From Schlegelella_A sp038241255 (GTDB lineage: Bacteria; Pseudomonadota; Gammaproteobacteria; Burkholderiales; Burkholderiaceae_C), in the NCBI GenBank assembly GCA_038241255.1, contig JBBRFW010000002.1, forward strand, positions 59,297 through 123,296: a stretch of 64,000 nt of DNA, given 5' to 3'. Below are positions 18,046 through 26,301 of this stretch, piece after piece. Below the pieces are notes generated by a model, which did no database searches, was not told where the DNA came from, and was given only the letters and a program-made list of their open reading frames with translations. Both the position numbers and the translations under genes were made by a program. Each line of letters opens with the position of its first letter. Position 1 is the first letter of the stretch.

Positions 18046-18382
18046 TCAGGGGGGCGTCTTCGCTTTCGACGGATCGATGGTGATTCCCCGGCTGCGAAGC
18101 TGCTCGACGATGGCGCGCGCGTTGACGTTGCCTTCGGCAGCGAGCTTCGCCGTCGCCGTGGCGACCTGGTCGAGCGATGCACGCAGCTTGATCGAGGCTT
18201 GCTCCTGAGGCAGCAGGGCCGGTATTCATCAGCTCGAGCTGCCGCGTCTCGCGCTCGAGCTGAAGGGTTTGGAAGGCGAGCGACGCCGACATCGCGATCG
18301 CCAGCAGGAGCACGGGGACGAACGCGCTGCGGACCGGCGCGCCGCCGACCGCGGCCTCCGGATCGAGGAACTCCGGCCTCAC
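18046..18382 (-). pseudogene. Small single-pass membrane protein, frameshifted
   Basis: From GTG 18382 the frame encodes RPEFLDPEAAVGG and one hydrophobic helix (VPVLLLAIAMSASLAF). It continues as LQLERETRQLELMNTGPA and then goes out of frame near 18205-18225. Moving by one base restores LLPQEQASIKLRASLDQ, then NVNARAIVEQLRSRGITIDP and a TGA at 18046. One extra base, most likely a C in the CGGCCCTG run, explains it. It would be a protein of about 111 residues with a helical periplasmic or cytosolic tail. It is the second gene after 18408-18728. The lesion could be a sequencing error. Function unknown. Confidence 0.6.
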
Positions 18383-18407
18383 GGGTCGAGGGTGCGAGTC
18401 GTCGCGC

Positions 18408-18728
18408 TCACTTGCCGCGAACGCCACTGACCGATGCGGCGCCGCTGGCCGGTGTCGCGGCGCCGTTTGTCGTGGCGCTGAGTCCTTGCGCTGCCAGGAC
18501 ATCGAGCAGCGCTCGATCGTTGCCCCGCGTGCCCGTCTCCGCCAGCGTCTTGACGATCTCACGGTACAGGCCTTCGAGGGCGATCGACTGCTGGATGTAT
18601 TGCTGGCGCTGCGCGATCGCCGCCTGGGTGTCCCGGTTGAAGGTGAACAGCGTTGCGTTGAGCAGCGTCAGCAGGAGCGACAGGACGCCCAGGCCGATGA
18701 GTGCATTGAACTGCCACCTCTTTAGCAT
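18408..18728 (-). CDS. Small single-pass membrane protein of unknown function
   Basis: A 106-residue protein: a short basic N-terminus, one membrane helix (ALIGLGVLSLLLTLLNATLF), then a charged, coiled-coil-like stretch (FNRDTQAAIAQRQQYIQQSI). A conserved-looking helix LYREIVKTLAE and an Ala/Thr/Ser-rich tail follow. It forms a two-gene unit with the frameshifted membrane protein downstream; both have the same layout of one helix plus a helical tail, so they may form a pair. I do not recognise the family. Confidence 0.7.
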   Translation of the reverse strand: MLKRWQFNALIGLGVLSLLLTLLNATLFTFNRDTQAAIAQRQQYIQQSIALEGLYREIVKTLAETGTRGNDRALLDVLAAQGLSATTNGAATPASGAASVSGVRGK

Positions 18729-18735
18729 GGCGCGC

Positions 18736-18825
18736 TCAGCGCCGACGCGCCAGCGCCCGACGCCGCGCCATGGTGCTCAGCGCCATCAGCCCGAGCGCCA
18801 GCATTCGCTAGGTGGATTGCTCAAG
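18736..18825 (-). pseudogene. Remnant of a PEP-CTERM sorting signal
   Basis: Read on the minus strand, this stretch gives LEQST-stop-RMLALGLMALSTMARRRALARRR. That is a PEP-CTERM tail in outline: a PEP-like motif, a hydrophobic helix of about 12 residues and an arginine cluster. The second proline codon has become glutamine and a tryptophan codon a TAG. The piece after the stop still has an ATG at 18804 and ends eight bases before the next gene. No body of the ancestral protein is recognisable upstream. Confidence 0.45.
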
Positions 18826-18932
18826 AGGGTACGGGAAAATGCTGGTCGCGTCAGCGCCGATTCGCTCGGGCCGATCGCCTCTTCCCCCATCTGTCTAGAC
18901 GCTTCAGGAGTCTCGATGGCACCCAACGCGCC

Positions 18933-20495
18933 ATGACCACGCTGCTTGCCCTGGTCGAAGCGTCCGCCCGCGCTACCGAGTCGCGGAGCCGGCTGGCCAA
19001 GCGCGATGCCATCGCCGACGTCCTGCGCGGCGCGGCGGCCGACGAGGTCGAGATCGCCGTCGCATGGCTGTCGGGCGAGGTTCGCCAGGGCCGGATCGGC
19101 ATCGGCTGGGCGACGCTCGCGGCGCTGCGCGGCTCGCCTGCCGCCGTGCCCGAGCTGACGCTGCGCGAAGCCGACGCAGCGCTCGGCGCCATCGCAACCA
19201 TCGCCGGCAAGGGCTCGTTCGCGGCACGCAGCGCGGCGCTTCGCGTCCTCTTCGCACGAACGACCGCCGCCGAGCAGGACTTCCTCGTCCGCTTGCTCGT
19301 CGGCGAGCTGCGCCAGGGCGCGCTCGAAGGCGTGATGCTCGACGCGATCGCCGCCACCTCGGGCCTACCGCTGGCAGACGTTCGCCGCGCGGCCATGCTC
19401 ACCGGCAGCCTCGGCGCCACGGCCCGCGTCGCCATCGCCGATGGCGCGGCCGGCCTGGCCCGCTTCGCCGTCGCCCTGCACCGCCCCGTGCAGCCGATGC
19501 TGGCGACACCGGCCGACGACATCGCCAGCGCGATGGCCCAAATCGGCACCGCGGCGCTCGAGTGGAAGGTCGACGGCGCGCGCGTGCAGGTGCATAAGGC
19601 GGGCGGCGAAGTGAAGATCTACACGCGCGCCTTGAAGGACGTGACCGCATCCGCACCCGAGATCGTCGAGGCACTGCAGGCGCTGCCCGCGCAGGAGCTG
19701 ATTCTCGACGGCGAGGCGGTCGCGCTCGCCGGCGACGGATCGCCGCTGCCCTTCCAAGTGACGATGCGGCGCTTCGGCCGCAAGCTCGACATTGACCGCA
19801 TGCGCGCCGAGCAGCCGCTGGCTGTGTACTTCTTCGATTGCCTGCACGTCGAAGGCCTCTCGCTGCTCGACCGCCCGGCGCAGGAACGCTTCGACGCGCT
19901 AGCCGCCGTCCTGCCCGCCGCGCTCGTGATCCCACGCATCGTCACCGCCGACGTCGGCGCCGCCGAGGACTTCTATGCCGACGCGCTGGCGCGTGGCCAC
20001 GAGGGCGTGATGGCCAAGGCGCTCGACGCCCCCTACGGAGCCGGCCGCCGCGGCGCGAGCTGGCTCAAGGTCAAGCGCGCGCACACGCTCGACCTCGTCG
20101 TGCTCGCCGGCGAATGGGGGCACGGCCGGCGCCAGGGTTGGCTGTCGAACCTGCACCTCGGCGCGCGCGATCCGGAGCAGGCGTATTCATCTAGCGGCTG
20201 GGTCATGCTCGGCAAGACTTTTAAGGGCATGACCGACGCGCTGCTCGAGTGGCAGACCCATGAGCTGTTGGCGCGCGAACTCCGGCGCGACAGCCACATC
20301 GTCTGGGTGAAGCCGGAGCTCGTCGTCGAGATCGCCTTCAACGACCTGCAGGCAAGCCCGCAGTATCCGGGCGGCATGGCGCTGCGCTTCGCTCGCGTGA
20401 AGGGCTATCGCTCCGACAAAGCCGTGGAGGGGGCGGACACGATCGAGACGGTCCGGACGCTATACGAGGCCCAGGCAACGCGGGGTCTCTCCTGA
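18933..20495 (+). CDS. ATP-dependent DNA ligase (LigB/ligase I-like)
   Basis: A 520-residue nucleic-acid ligase. Residues 1-190 form a helical DNA-binding domain (RQGRIGIGWATL, GELRQGALEGVMLDA). The adenylation domain starts with the lysine motif EWKVDGARVQVHK near residue 211. It continues through ELILDGEAVAL, VYFFDCLHVEG, EGVMAKALDAPYGAG and SWLKVKRAHTLDLVV. The OB-fold domain ends in VEIAFNDLQ. All ligase motifs look present. The layout resembles the LigB of actinobacteria and archaeal ligases rather than the short periplasmic type. The cell's main ligase should be the NAD-dependent LigA, so this is probably a repair ligase acquired by transfer. Confidence 0.9.
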   Translation: MTTLLALVEASARATESRSRLAKRDAIADVLRGAAADEVEIAVAWLSGEVRQGRIGIGWATLAALRGSPAAVPELTLREADAALGAIATIAGKGSFAARSAALRVLFARTTAAEQDFLVRLLVGELRQGALEGVMLDAIAATSGLPLADVRRAAMLTGSLGATARVAIADGAAGLARFAVALHRPVQPMLATPADDIASAMAQIGTAALEWKVDGARVQVHKAGGEVKIYTRALKDVTASAPEIVEALQALPAQELILDGEAVALAGDGSPLPFQVTMRRFGRKLDIDRMRAEQPLAVYFFDCLHVEGLSLLDRPAQERFDALAAVLPAALVIPRIVTADVGAAEDFYADALARGHEGVMAKALDAPYGAGRRGASWLKVKRAHTLDLVVLAGEWGHGRRQGWLSNLHLGARDPEQAYSSSGWVMLGKTFKGMTDALLEWQTHELLARELRRDSHIVWVKPELVVEIAFNDLQASPQYPGGMALRFARVKGYRSDKAVEGADTIETVRTLYEAQATRGLS

Positions 20496-20505
20496 CGCCG
20501 CCCGC

Positions 20506-20745
20506 TCAGCCGCGCTCGTCGGCCCGGGTCTCGGGCGAGCGCGGCGCACCCTCGCGCGGATCGCGCTCGATCGTGCTCGCGTACGCCTCGCGGGCGTTCT
20601 GGAGCTGCCAGTCGGTGATGTGCCCCATGGAATGCATCCGCTCGACGTCGCGGAACGTGTCGGCGAGCACGGCAGGCTGGATGGCGCTGGGGTTGGCGAG
20701 CTGGCGCAGCAGGTCGGTGTAGAGCTGTTCGGCGGTCTTTTCCAT
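20506..20745 (-). CDS. Conserved small protein of unknown function
   Basis: A 79-residue soluble protein, strongly helical and charged. It contains MEKTAEQLYTDLLRQLANPS, then FRDVERMHSMGHITDWQLQNA and an acidic/basic tail. ATG 20745 has GGAG nine bases upstream, which supports this start over longer readings of the frame. It is convergent with the DNA ligase and divergent from nadE. I do not recognise a family. Confidence 0.65.
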   Translation of the reverse strand: MEKTAEQLYTDLLRQLANPSAIQPAVLADTFRDVERMHSMGHITDWQLQNAREAYASTIERDPREGAPRSPETRADERG

Positions 20746-20910
20746 GGGCGGTCTCCGTGGCTCCCTGATCTGTCCCGCGCCGATCATGGCATCGGCGCGG
20801 GAGAGGCGGCGTCGGGCGTCAGGTGCCGTCGGCGTAGGCCCGCACCCCGCTTTACGGGTTTTTCGCGAGTCGTGCCACGATATCCCCTCGCCCGCCGCCA
20901 GGAGAGCGCC

Positions 20911-22971
20911 TTGAGATCCGACGAGATCGATTTCTTCAACCCCTACCGCCATGGCTTCGCCCGCGTCGCCGTTGCCGTGCCGAACATCAAGGTCGCCGAC
21001 CCGGCGTTCAACGCCGGCGAGACCATTGCCATGCTCGAGCAGGCGGCGGCGCAGGGCGCCGTCGTGGTCGCCTTCCCGGAGCTTGGGATCTCGGCGTACA
21101 CGTGCGACGACCTGTTCCACCAGCGGGCGCTGCTCGACGCCTGCGAGGCGGCGCTCGGCCGCATCGCCGCGGCGACGGCGAAGGTCGCGGCGATCGCCAT
21201 CGTCGGCCTGCCGCTGCGCGTCGACCACCGCCTCTTCAACTGCGCCGCCGTGGTCGGCAACGGCCGCGTTCTCGGCGTCGTGCCGAAGACCTATCTGCCG
21301 AACTACGGCGAGTTCTACGAAGCGCGCCAGTTTCAGGCCGGCGACACGGCGGTCTCGACCACGAGTCGCCTGCTCGACGCCGACGTGCCCTTCGGCGCCG
21401 ACCTGATCTTCGAGACGCCCGACCTGCCGCTCCTGAAGATCGCGTGCGAGCTCTGCGAGGACGTGTGGGTGCCGATCCCGCCGTCGAGCTACGCGGCGCT
21501 TGCCGGCGCGACGGTGCTCGTCAACCTCTCGGCGTCGAACATCACGATCGGCAAGTCGGACTATCGGCACCGCCTGGTCAGCGTGCAGTCGTCGCGCTGC
21601 CTGGCGGCCTACCTGTATTCGTCGGCCGGGCTCGGCGAATCGACGACTGACCTCGGCTGGGACGGCCAGGCGCTGATCTACGAGAGCGGCGACCTGCTCG
21701 CCGAATCGGAGCGCTTCGTCACCGGCTCGCACTACATCAGCGCCGACATCGACCTCGAGCGTGTGTCGCGCGAGCGCATGCGCATGAACTCGTTCGGCTA
21801 CTCGGTCGAGAAGCACGAGGACAAGATGCGCGCCTTCCGGCGCGTGCCATTCTCGCTCGCCGTGCCGACGCAGATTCCGCTGGCACTCCAGCGCAAGGTC
21901 GACCGCTTCCCGTACGTGCCGGCCGACATGGCGCGGCTCGACGAGCGCTGCATGGAGGTCTACAACATTCAGGTCAACGCACTGCTGCAGCGGCTAAACG
22001 CGGTCGGCCGCAAGAAGCTCGTGATCGGCATCTCGGGCGGGCTCGATTCGACGCACGCGCTGCTCGTCTGTGCCGCGGCGATGGACCGGGCCGGCCTGCC
22101 GCGCAGCGACATCCTCGCCTACACGATGCCCGGCTTCGCGACGAGCGCGCGCACGCTCGACCAGGCCAAGCGGCTGATGGCGTCGGTGCGCTGCACCGCG
22201 CAGGAGATCGACATCAGGCCGAGCTGCCTGCAGATGCTGAAGGACATCGGCCATCCCTATGCGCGCGGCGAGAAGGTCTACGACATCGCGTTCGAGAACG
22301 TGCAGGCGGGCGAGCGCACCAGCCACCTGTTCCGGCTCGCCAATTTCAACAGCGGCTTTGTCGTGGGCACCGGCGACCTTTCCGAGCTCGCGCTCGGTTG
22401 GTGCACGTACGGCGTCGGCGACCACATGTCGCACTACAACGTCAACGCCAGCGTGCCGAAGACGCTGGTCAAGCACCTCGTGCGATGGGTGGCGGCGAGC
22501 GGCTCGGTCGAGCGCGGCGACGACGCGGTGCTCGACGAGATCCTTGCCACGCAGATCAGCCCGGAGCTGGTGCCCGGCGATGGGAAGGGTCAGCCCGAGC
22601 AGAGCAGCGAGGCGAGCGTCGGGCCGTACGAGCTGCAGGACTTCCACCTCTACCAGATCCTACGCTACGGCTACGCTCCGACCAAGGTCGCATTCCTGGC
22701 GTGGACGGCGTGGCACGACGCGGGCAAGGGCGACTGGCCCGATGCGCCCGACGTGCAGCGCAACGCCTACACGCTGGCCGAGATCAAGAAGCATCTGCGC
22801 ACGTTCTGCTGGCGTTTCTTCAAGACCAGCCAGTTCAAACGCTCCGCCGTTCCGAACGCGCCCAAGGTCGGCTCGGGGGGATCCCTCTCGCCGCGCGGCG
22901 ACTGGCGCGCGCCGAGCGACTCGGAAGCGACGGTGTGGCTGGAAGACGTCGATCGCATTCCTGACGCTTGA
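20911..22971 (+). CDS. nadE: Glutamine-hydrolysing NAD+ synthetase
   Basis: A 686-residue enzyme for the last step of NAD synthesis. The N-terminal nitrilase-fold amidase releases ammonia from glutamine: Glu in VVAFPELGISAY, Lys in VVPKTYLPNYGEFYE, and the cysteine in ACELCEDVWVP near residues 179-182. The C-terminal ATP-pyrophosphatase domain has the P-loop ISGGLDST near 375 and GTGDLSELALGWCTYG. The start is TTG 20911: AGGAG lies seven bases upstream and no ATG fits, so the rare start looks real. Confidence 0.93.
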   Translation: MRSDEIDFFNPYRHGFARVAVAVPNIKVADPAFNAGETIAMLEQAAAQGAVVVAFPELGISAYTCDDLFHQRALLDACEAALGRIAAATAKVAAIAIVGLPLRVDHRLFNCAAVVGNGRVLGVVPKTYLPNYGEFYEARQFQAGDTAVSTTSRLLDADVPFGADLIFETPDLPLLKIACELCEDVWVPIPPSSYAALAGATVLVNLSASNITIGKSDYRHRLVSVQSSRCLAAYLYSSAGLGESTTDLGWDGQALIYESGDLLAESERFVTGSHYISADIDLERVSRERMRMNSFGYSVEKHEDKMRAFRRVPFSLAVPTQIPLALQRKVDRFPYVPADMARLDERCMEVYNIQVNALLQRLNAVGRKKLVIGISGGLDSTHALLVCAAAMDRAGLPRSDILAYTMPGFATSARTLDQAKRLMASVRCTAQEIDIRPSCLQMLKDIGHPYARGEKVYDIAFENVQAGERTSHLFRLANFNSGFVVGTGDLSELALGWCTYGVGDHMSHYNVNASVPKTLVKHLVRWVAASGSVERGDDAVLDEILATQISPELVPGDGKGQPEQSSEASVGPYELQDFHLYQILRYGYAPTKVAFLAWTAWHDAGKGDWPDAPDVQRNAYTLAEIKKHLRTFCWRFFKTSQFKRSAVPNAPKVGSGGSLSPRGDWRAPSDSEATVWLEDVDRIPDA

Positions 22972-23062
22972 GACCGCCGGAAATGCCAGGGCCGCGTGCG
23001 GGCTGCGTTGGGGTCGGTCCTCGAACAGGCGACCTGTCCTGAAGTCGAACAGCTCCGCCGAC

Positions 23063-24199
23063 GTGATCGTCATCGGCGCCGGCATGGCCGGCGCATCCGT
23101 CGCCGCCGAACTGGCTCCTCACTGCCGCGTCATCGTCCTCGAGGCGGAAGACCAGCCAGGTCGCCATTCGACCGGGCGCTCAGCGGCGATGTTCTTCGAG
23201 AGCTACGGCAACGAGACGGTGCGCGCGCTGACGCGCGCCAGCCGGGCGTTCCTCGAGCACCCGCCCGCAGGCTTCGCGTTGTTCCCCTTGCTGCGCCCGC
23301 GCGCCGCCCTGATCGTCGCCGAGAAGAAGCAGCTGGCGCGAATGCAGGCGCTGACCTCGGCGCCCGACGCGGCAGCGAGCCTGCGCCTGGTCGACGCAGC
23401 GACGGCCTTGTCGCGATGCCCGATCCTGAGGCGCGAGCGGCTTGCCGGCGCCGTGCTCGACGAGTCGGGCCACGACATGGACGTCGCCGCCATCCATCAG
23501 GGCTACCTGCGTCTGGCGCGCCGCGCCGGGGCGGAACTGGTGCTCGACGCGCGCGACCTTCGCATCGAACACGGCGCCGACTGGCAGCTGCACACGCGCG
23601 CCGGCGACTTCCACGCGCCGGTCGTGGTCGACGCCGCCGGCGCGTGGGCAGACGTCGTCGCCGGGCTCGCCGGCGTGCGCTCGATCGGGCTGCAGCCGAT
23701 GCGGCGCAGTGTCGCGATGCTGCCCGGGCCCCCGGGCATCGACATCGACGACTGGCCGATGGTGATCGGCGTCGACGAAGACTTCTACTTCAAGCCCGAT
23801 GCCGGACAGCTGCTGCTCTCGCCCGCGAACGAGGACCCGAGCCCGCCCTGCGACACCGCCCCCGAAGAGCTCGACATCGCCGTCGCGATCGATCGCTTCG
23901 AGCGGGCGACAACGCTGCCCGTCGCGCGCGTCTTGCGCCGCTGGGCAGGCCTGCGCAGCTTCGTCGCCGATCGCTCGCCGGTCGCGGGGTTCGACCTCGA
24001 GGCGAACGGATTTTTCTGGCTCGCGGGCCAAGGCGGCTACGGCATCCAGATGGCGCCCGCGCTGGCGCGCGTCGCGGCCGCGTCGATCCTGCGGCGGCCG
24101 ATGCCCGAGGACGTGCAATATGAAGGTCTCCACGCGGCGGCCCTTTCGCCAGCGCGTGCTGCTTGCCGGGGGGCGCAATCGCTGCAGCGAAAAGGGTAA
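23063..24199 (+). CDS. FAD-dependent oxidoreductase (DAO family)
   Basis: About 378 residues of the D-amino-acid-oxidase/glycerol-3-phosphate-dehydrogenase superfamily. The dinucleotide-binding loop VIVIGAGMAGASVAAEL is at the very N-terminus, followed by VLEAEDQPGRHSTGRSAA. DESGHDMDVAAIHQGYLR lies mid-protein and the second FAD motif WLAGQGGYGIQMAPAL near the end. Substrate unknown. Start unclear: no ATG lies nearby. GTG 23063 begins inside the Rossmann strand, and a CTG at 23039 would add eight residues. It lies about 90 bases after nadE and may be co-transcribed. Confidence 0.8.
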   Translation: MIVIGAGMAGASVAAELAPHCRVIVLEAEDQPGRHSTGRSAAMFFESYGNETVRALTRASRAFLEHPPAGFALFPLLRPRAALIVAEKKQLARMQALTSAPDAAASLRLVDAATALSRCPILRRERLAGAVLDESGHDMDVAAIHQGYLRLARRAGAELVLDARDLRIEHGADWQLHTRAGDFHAPVVVDAAGAWADVVAGLAGVRSIGLQPMRRSVAMLPGPPGIDIDDWPMVIGVDEDFYFKPDAGQLLLSPANEDPSPPCDTAPEELDIAVAIDRFERATTLPVARVLRRWAGLRSFVADRSPVAGFDLEANGFFWLAGQGGYGIQMAPALARVAAASILRRPMPEDVQYEGLHAAALSPARAACRGAQSLQRKG

Positions 24200-24240
24200 G
24201 GCTGTGCTCCCCGCGAAAAGATAGACGCCGAAGGCGCCGC

Positions 24241-25257
24241 CTATTCGATCGACGCGCCGCTGCGCTTGATGATGGGCGTCATCACCGTCAGCTCCTGGCG
24301 CAAGAATTTCTGCAGGTCCGCGGGCGTGCCGCCGACCGGCTCCATGTATTGCGAATAGAGCTTCTCCCTGATGTCGGGCTGAAGGAGCGCGGCATTGATC
24401 TCTTGGTTCATGCGATCGACGATATCCGTCGGCGTCGATGCGGGTGCCATCACCGCCATCCAGGCCACGCTCTCGATGTCGGGAAAGCCGGCCTCTTTCA
24501 TCGTCGGAATTTCCGGCGTCAGCCGGCTGCGCTTGCCGGTCGAGACGGCGAGCGGCCTGAGCTTGCCCGACTTCACCTGCGGCATCACCGCGACCGCCGG
24601 CACGCAGGCGAATTGCACGTCGCCCTGCAGGATCGCGAGCACCGCCAGCGGCGAAGACGTGTACGGGATGTGGACCGCGAAGGTGTCCGTGCGCGCCTTG
24701 AGCAGCTCAACGCCGAGCTGCGACAGGCTGCCCACGCCCGTCGACGAGAAGTTGTACTTGCCCGGATTCGACTTCATCGCCTTGACGAGCTCGCCGAGGT
24801 TGTTGATGCCGGAGTCGGTACGGACGGCGCAGATGTTGGCCTGCGCGCCGCCGAGCACGACCGGCCGCAGCTCTGTGAACGGGTTGTACGGCAGCGTCTT
24901 ATAGAGCACCGTGTTGTAGACCAGCGGGCCGTTGGTGCTGACGAGGAATGTGTAGCCGTCGCCGGGCGCCTTGGCGACGGCGCCAGTGCCGTTGTTGCCG
25001 CTGCCGCCGGGCCGGTTCTCCACCAGCACAGCCTGGCCGAGCTTGGGCGCGATCTTCTCGGCGACGATTCGCGCGAAGACATCGGGCGAGGAGCCCGCCG
25101 CGTAGGGAACGACGATGTGAATCGGGCGGCTGGGCCAGATCGCGGCGCTGCCCTGGGCCTGGGCCGAGACCGCGACAAAGGCCATCGCCAAGGCGGCGAC
25201 GACAGACAGCCCTCTGCGCGGCAGGAGCACAGTAACGGGGGAGCGAAGACCGTTCAT
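24241..25257 (-). CDS. Bug-family (TctC-type) tricarboxylate-transporter binding protein
   Basis: A 338-residue periplasmic binding protein. Signal peptide to AQAQG, then the Bug signature WPSRPIHIVVPYAAGSSPDVFARI. VENRPGGSGNNGTGAVAKA and DGYTFLVSTNGP follow, and a C-terminal half with IPTMKEAGFPDIE. Such proteins bind carboxylates and serve TctAB permeases or act as sensors; they are very numerous in Burkholderiales and often lack a nearby permease, as here. ATG 25257 overlaps the stop of the upstream fusion gene as ATGA. The ligand cannot be predicted. Confidence 0.9.
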   Translation of the reverse strand: MNGLRSPVTVLLPRRGLSVVAALAMAFVAVSAQAQGSAAIWPSRPIHIVVPYAAGSSPDVFARIVAEKIAPKLGQAVLVENRPGGSGNNGTGAVAKAPGDGYTFLVSTNGPLVYNTVLYKTLPYNPFTELRPVVLGGAQANICAVRTDSGINNLGELVKAMKSNPGKYNFSSTGVGSLSQLGVELLKARTDTFAVHIPYTSSPLAVLAILQGDVQFACVPAVAVMPQVKSGKLRPLAVSTGKRSRLTPEIPTMKEAGFPDIESVAWMAVMAPASTPTDIVDRMNQEINAALLQPDIREKLYSQYMEPVGGTPADLQKFLRQELTVMTPIIKRSGASIE

Positions 25258-26243
25258 GGATCGATCGGCTCGGTTTCGGCGAAAAAACGCTCCTCACTGG
25301 TGATGAAGCCCGCGACCAGGACGCGGTACGCGGCCTCGACGAGGTCGGGCAGCGCAGGCGATTCTGCGGCATCCGATTCGGCCAGAGCGCGCACCCGGGC
25401 GAACACCTGGGCCTGGCGCCGCGGCGCGGTCACTTCGAACGAGTTGCGTTTGAAGCGCGTCGCGTCCTTGACGCAGCGCGCGCGAGCGGCCAGCAGCTCG
25501 ACGACCTGCGCGTCGATCGAATCGATCTCCTCGCGCAGTGCGCCGAGCGTCGGCGCCTGCGGCCGGTAGGCCGGATCGCGGAAGCGCCGCACCGGCGGGC
25601 GGTCGGCGCGCGGCCCTTCGTCGGGGATCGGGATGGACATGGAGCGATGCGACGAAGTCGAACCAGTGGGATCGAATTTCGCCAACGATGCGAAATCGAG
25701 ATCGTTCGCGGTCGCGGTGCCGTTCCTGCGGCCGGGGTACTCGAGCCACTTCATGGCGATGTTGAGCTCCCGGACGATGCCCGCAGCCTCCAGAGTCGAG
25801 CCGCCCTCGAGCTGCATCGACTCCGTCGTGTGCGCATCCTCAACCAGCGTCAGGTCGTATCCCCGCTCCAGCGCCCCGTACGCGGTGGCCCGCATGCACC
25901 AGTTGGTCGCGGCGCCGGCGAGCACCATGTGCGTGGTGCCCAAGCGGTCGAGCTCGGCATCGAGCGCGGTCTCCTCGAACGACGAGTTGTACTTCTTTTG
26001 GATCACGGCCTCGCCCCGCGCTGGCACGAGCTCGGGGACCAGCTGCCACGGCGGCGACCGCATCGGAAGTTCGTGGTTCGAGTGCTGCACCCAGACGACC
26101 GGCACGCCGGCGGATCGCGCGCGTTCGACGGCGATGGAGACGTTCGCAACGATGCGTTGCCTCTGCCAGGCCGCGCGCACCACGCCGACCTGCATGTCGA
26201 CGATAACCATCGCGGCCTGGTGGCCGTCGCGTACCGTTGCCAT
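25254..26243 (-). CDS. Isochorismatase-family hydrolase fused to a chorismate-mutase/PchB-like domain
   Basis: A 329-residue two-domain protein. Residues 1-175 are a cysteine hydrolase of the isochorismatase superfamily: catalytic Asp16 in VIVDMQVGV, Lys83/84 in IQKKYNSSFEE and Cys116 in GAATNWCMRA. After a Pro/Arg linker, residues 233-325 match an AroQ-type chorismate mutase or PchB-like isochorismate-pyruvate lyase: LREEIDSIDAQVVELLAARA, then TRFKRN and FITSEERFF. I see no stop or ribosome site at the junction, so it is one polypeptide as sequenced. ATG 26243 follows GGGGAGG. Both domains could act on isochorismate, but the hydrolase family is broad and the substrate is not shown. Confidence 0.78.
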   Translation of the reverse strand: MATVRDGHQAAMVIVDMQVGVVRAAWQRQRIVANVSIAVERARSAGVPVVWVQHSNHELPMRSPPWQLVPELVPARGEAVIQKKYNSSFEETALDAELDRLGTTHMVLAGAATNWCMRATAYGALERGYDLTLVEDAHTTESMQLEGGSTLEAAGIVRELNIAMKWLEYPGRRNGTATANDLDFASLAKFDPTGSTSSHRSMSIPIPDEGPRADRPPVRRFRDPAYRPQAPTLGALREEIDSIDAQVVELLAARARCVKDATRFKRNSFEVTAPRRQAQVFARVRALAESDAAESPALPDLVEAAYRVLVAGFITSEERFFAETEPIDP

Positions 26244-26269
26244 CGCCTCCCCTTTTTCGGCAGGACCGC

Positions 26270-26288
26270 GTAGCAATAATGCTGCTAC
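26270..26288. promoter_or_regulatory. Perfect dyad GTAGCA-N7-TGCTAC in a divergent promoter region
   Basis: The dyad lies between the divergent starts of the hydrolase fusion (26243) and the ZIP transporter (26302), 13 bases before the ZIP ATG. Its size fits an operator for a dimeric repressor. Given the neighbour, a metal-responsive regulator is a reasonable guess, but it does not clearly match a Zur, Fur or MntR consensus known to me. Confidence 0.4.
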
Positions 26289-26301
26289 AGCTTCGCATCG
26301 A

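Noticed and set aside
20620..20910. Longer start of nadE in the same frame
   Set aside because: The added residues are not nitrilase-like; TTG 20911 has an AGGAG at ideal distance and gives the standard length.
22996..24123. Plus-strand open frame of 375 codons overlapping the FAD oxidoreductase
   Set aside because: Arg/Gly/Ala-rich shadow in the wrong frame; the other frame has the FAD loop and the conserved end.
24163..25569. Plus-strand open frame over the TctC and fusion genes
   Set aside because: Antisense shadow rich in Arg/His/Asp without any motif, whereas the minus strand holds two recognisable proteins.
25633..26301. Plus-strand extension upstream of the ZIP transporter
   Set aside because: It covers the antisense of the isochorismatase fusion; the ZIP protein begins at its natural helix I with ATG 26302.
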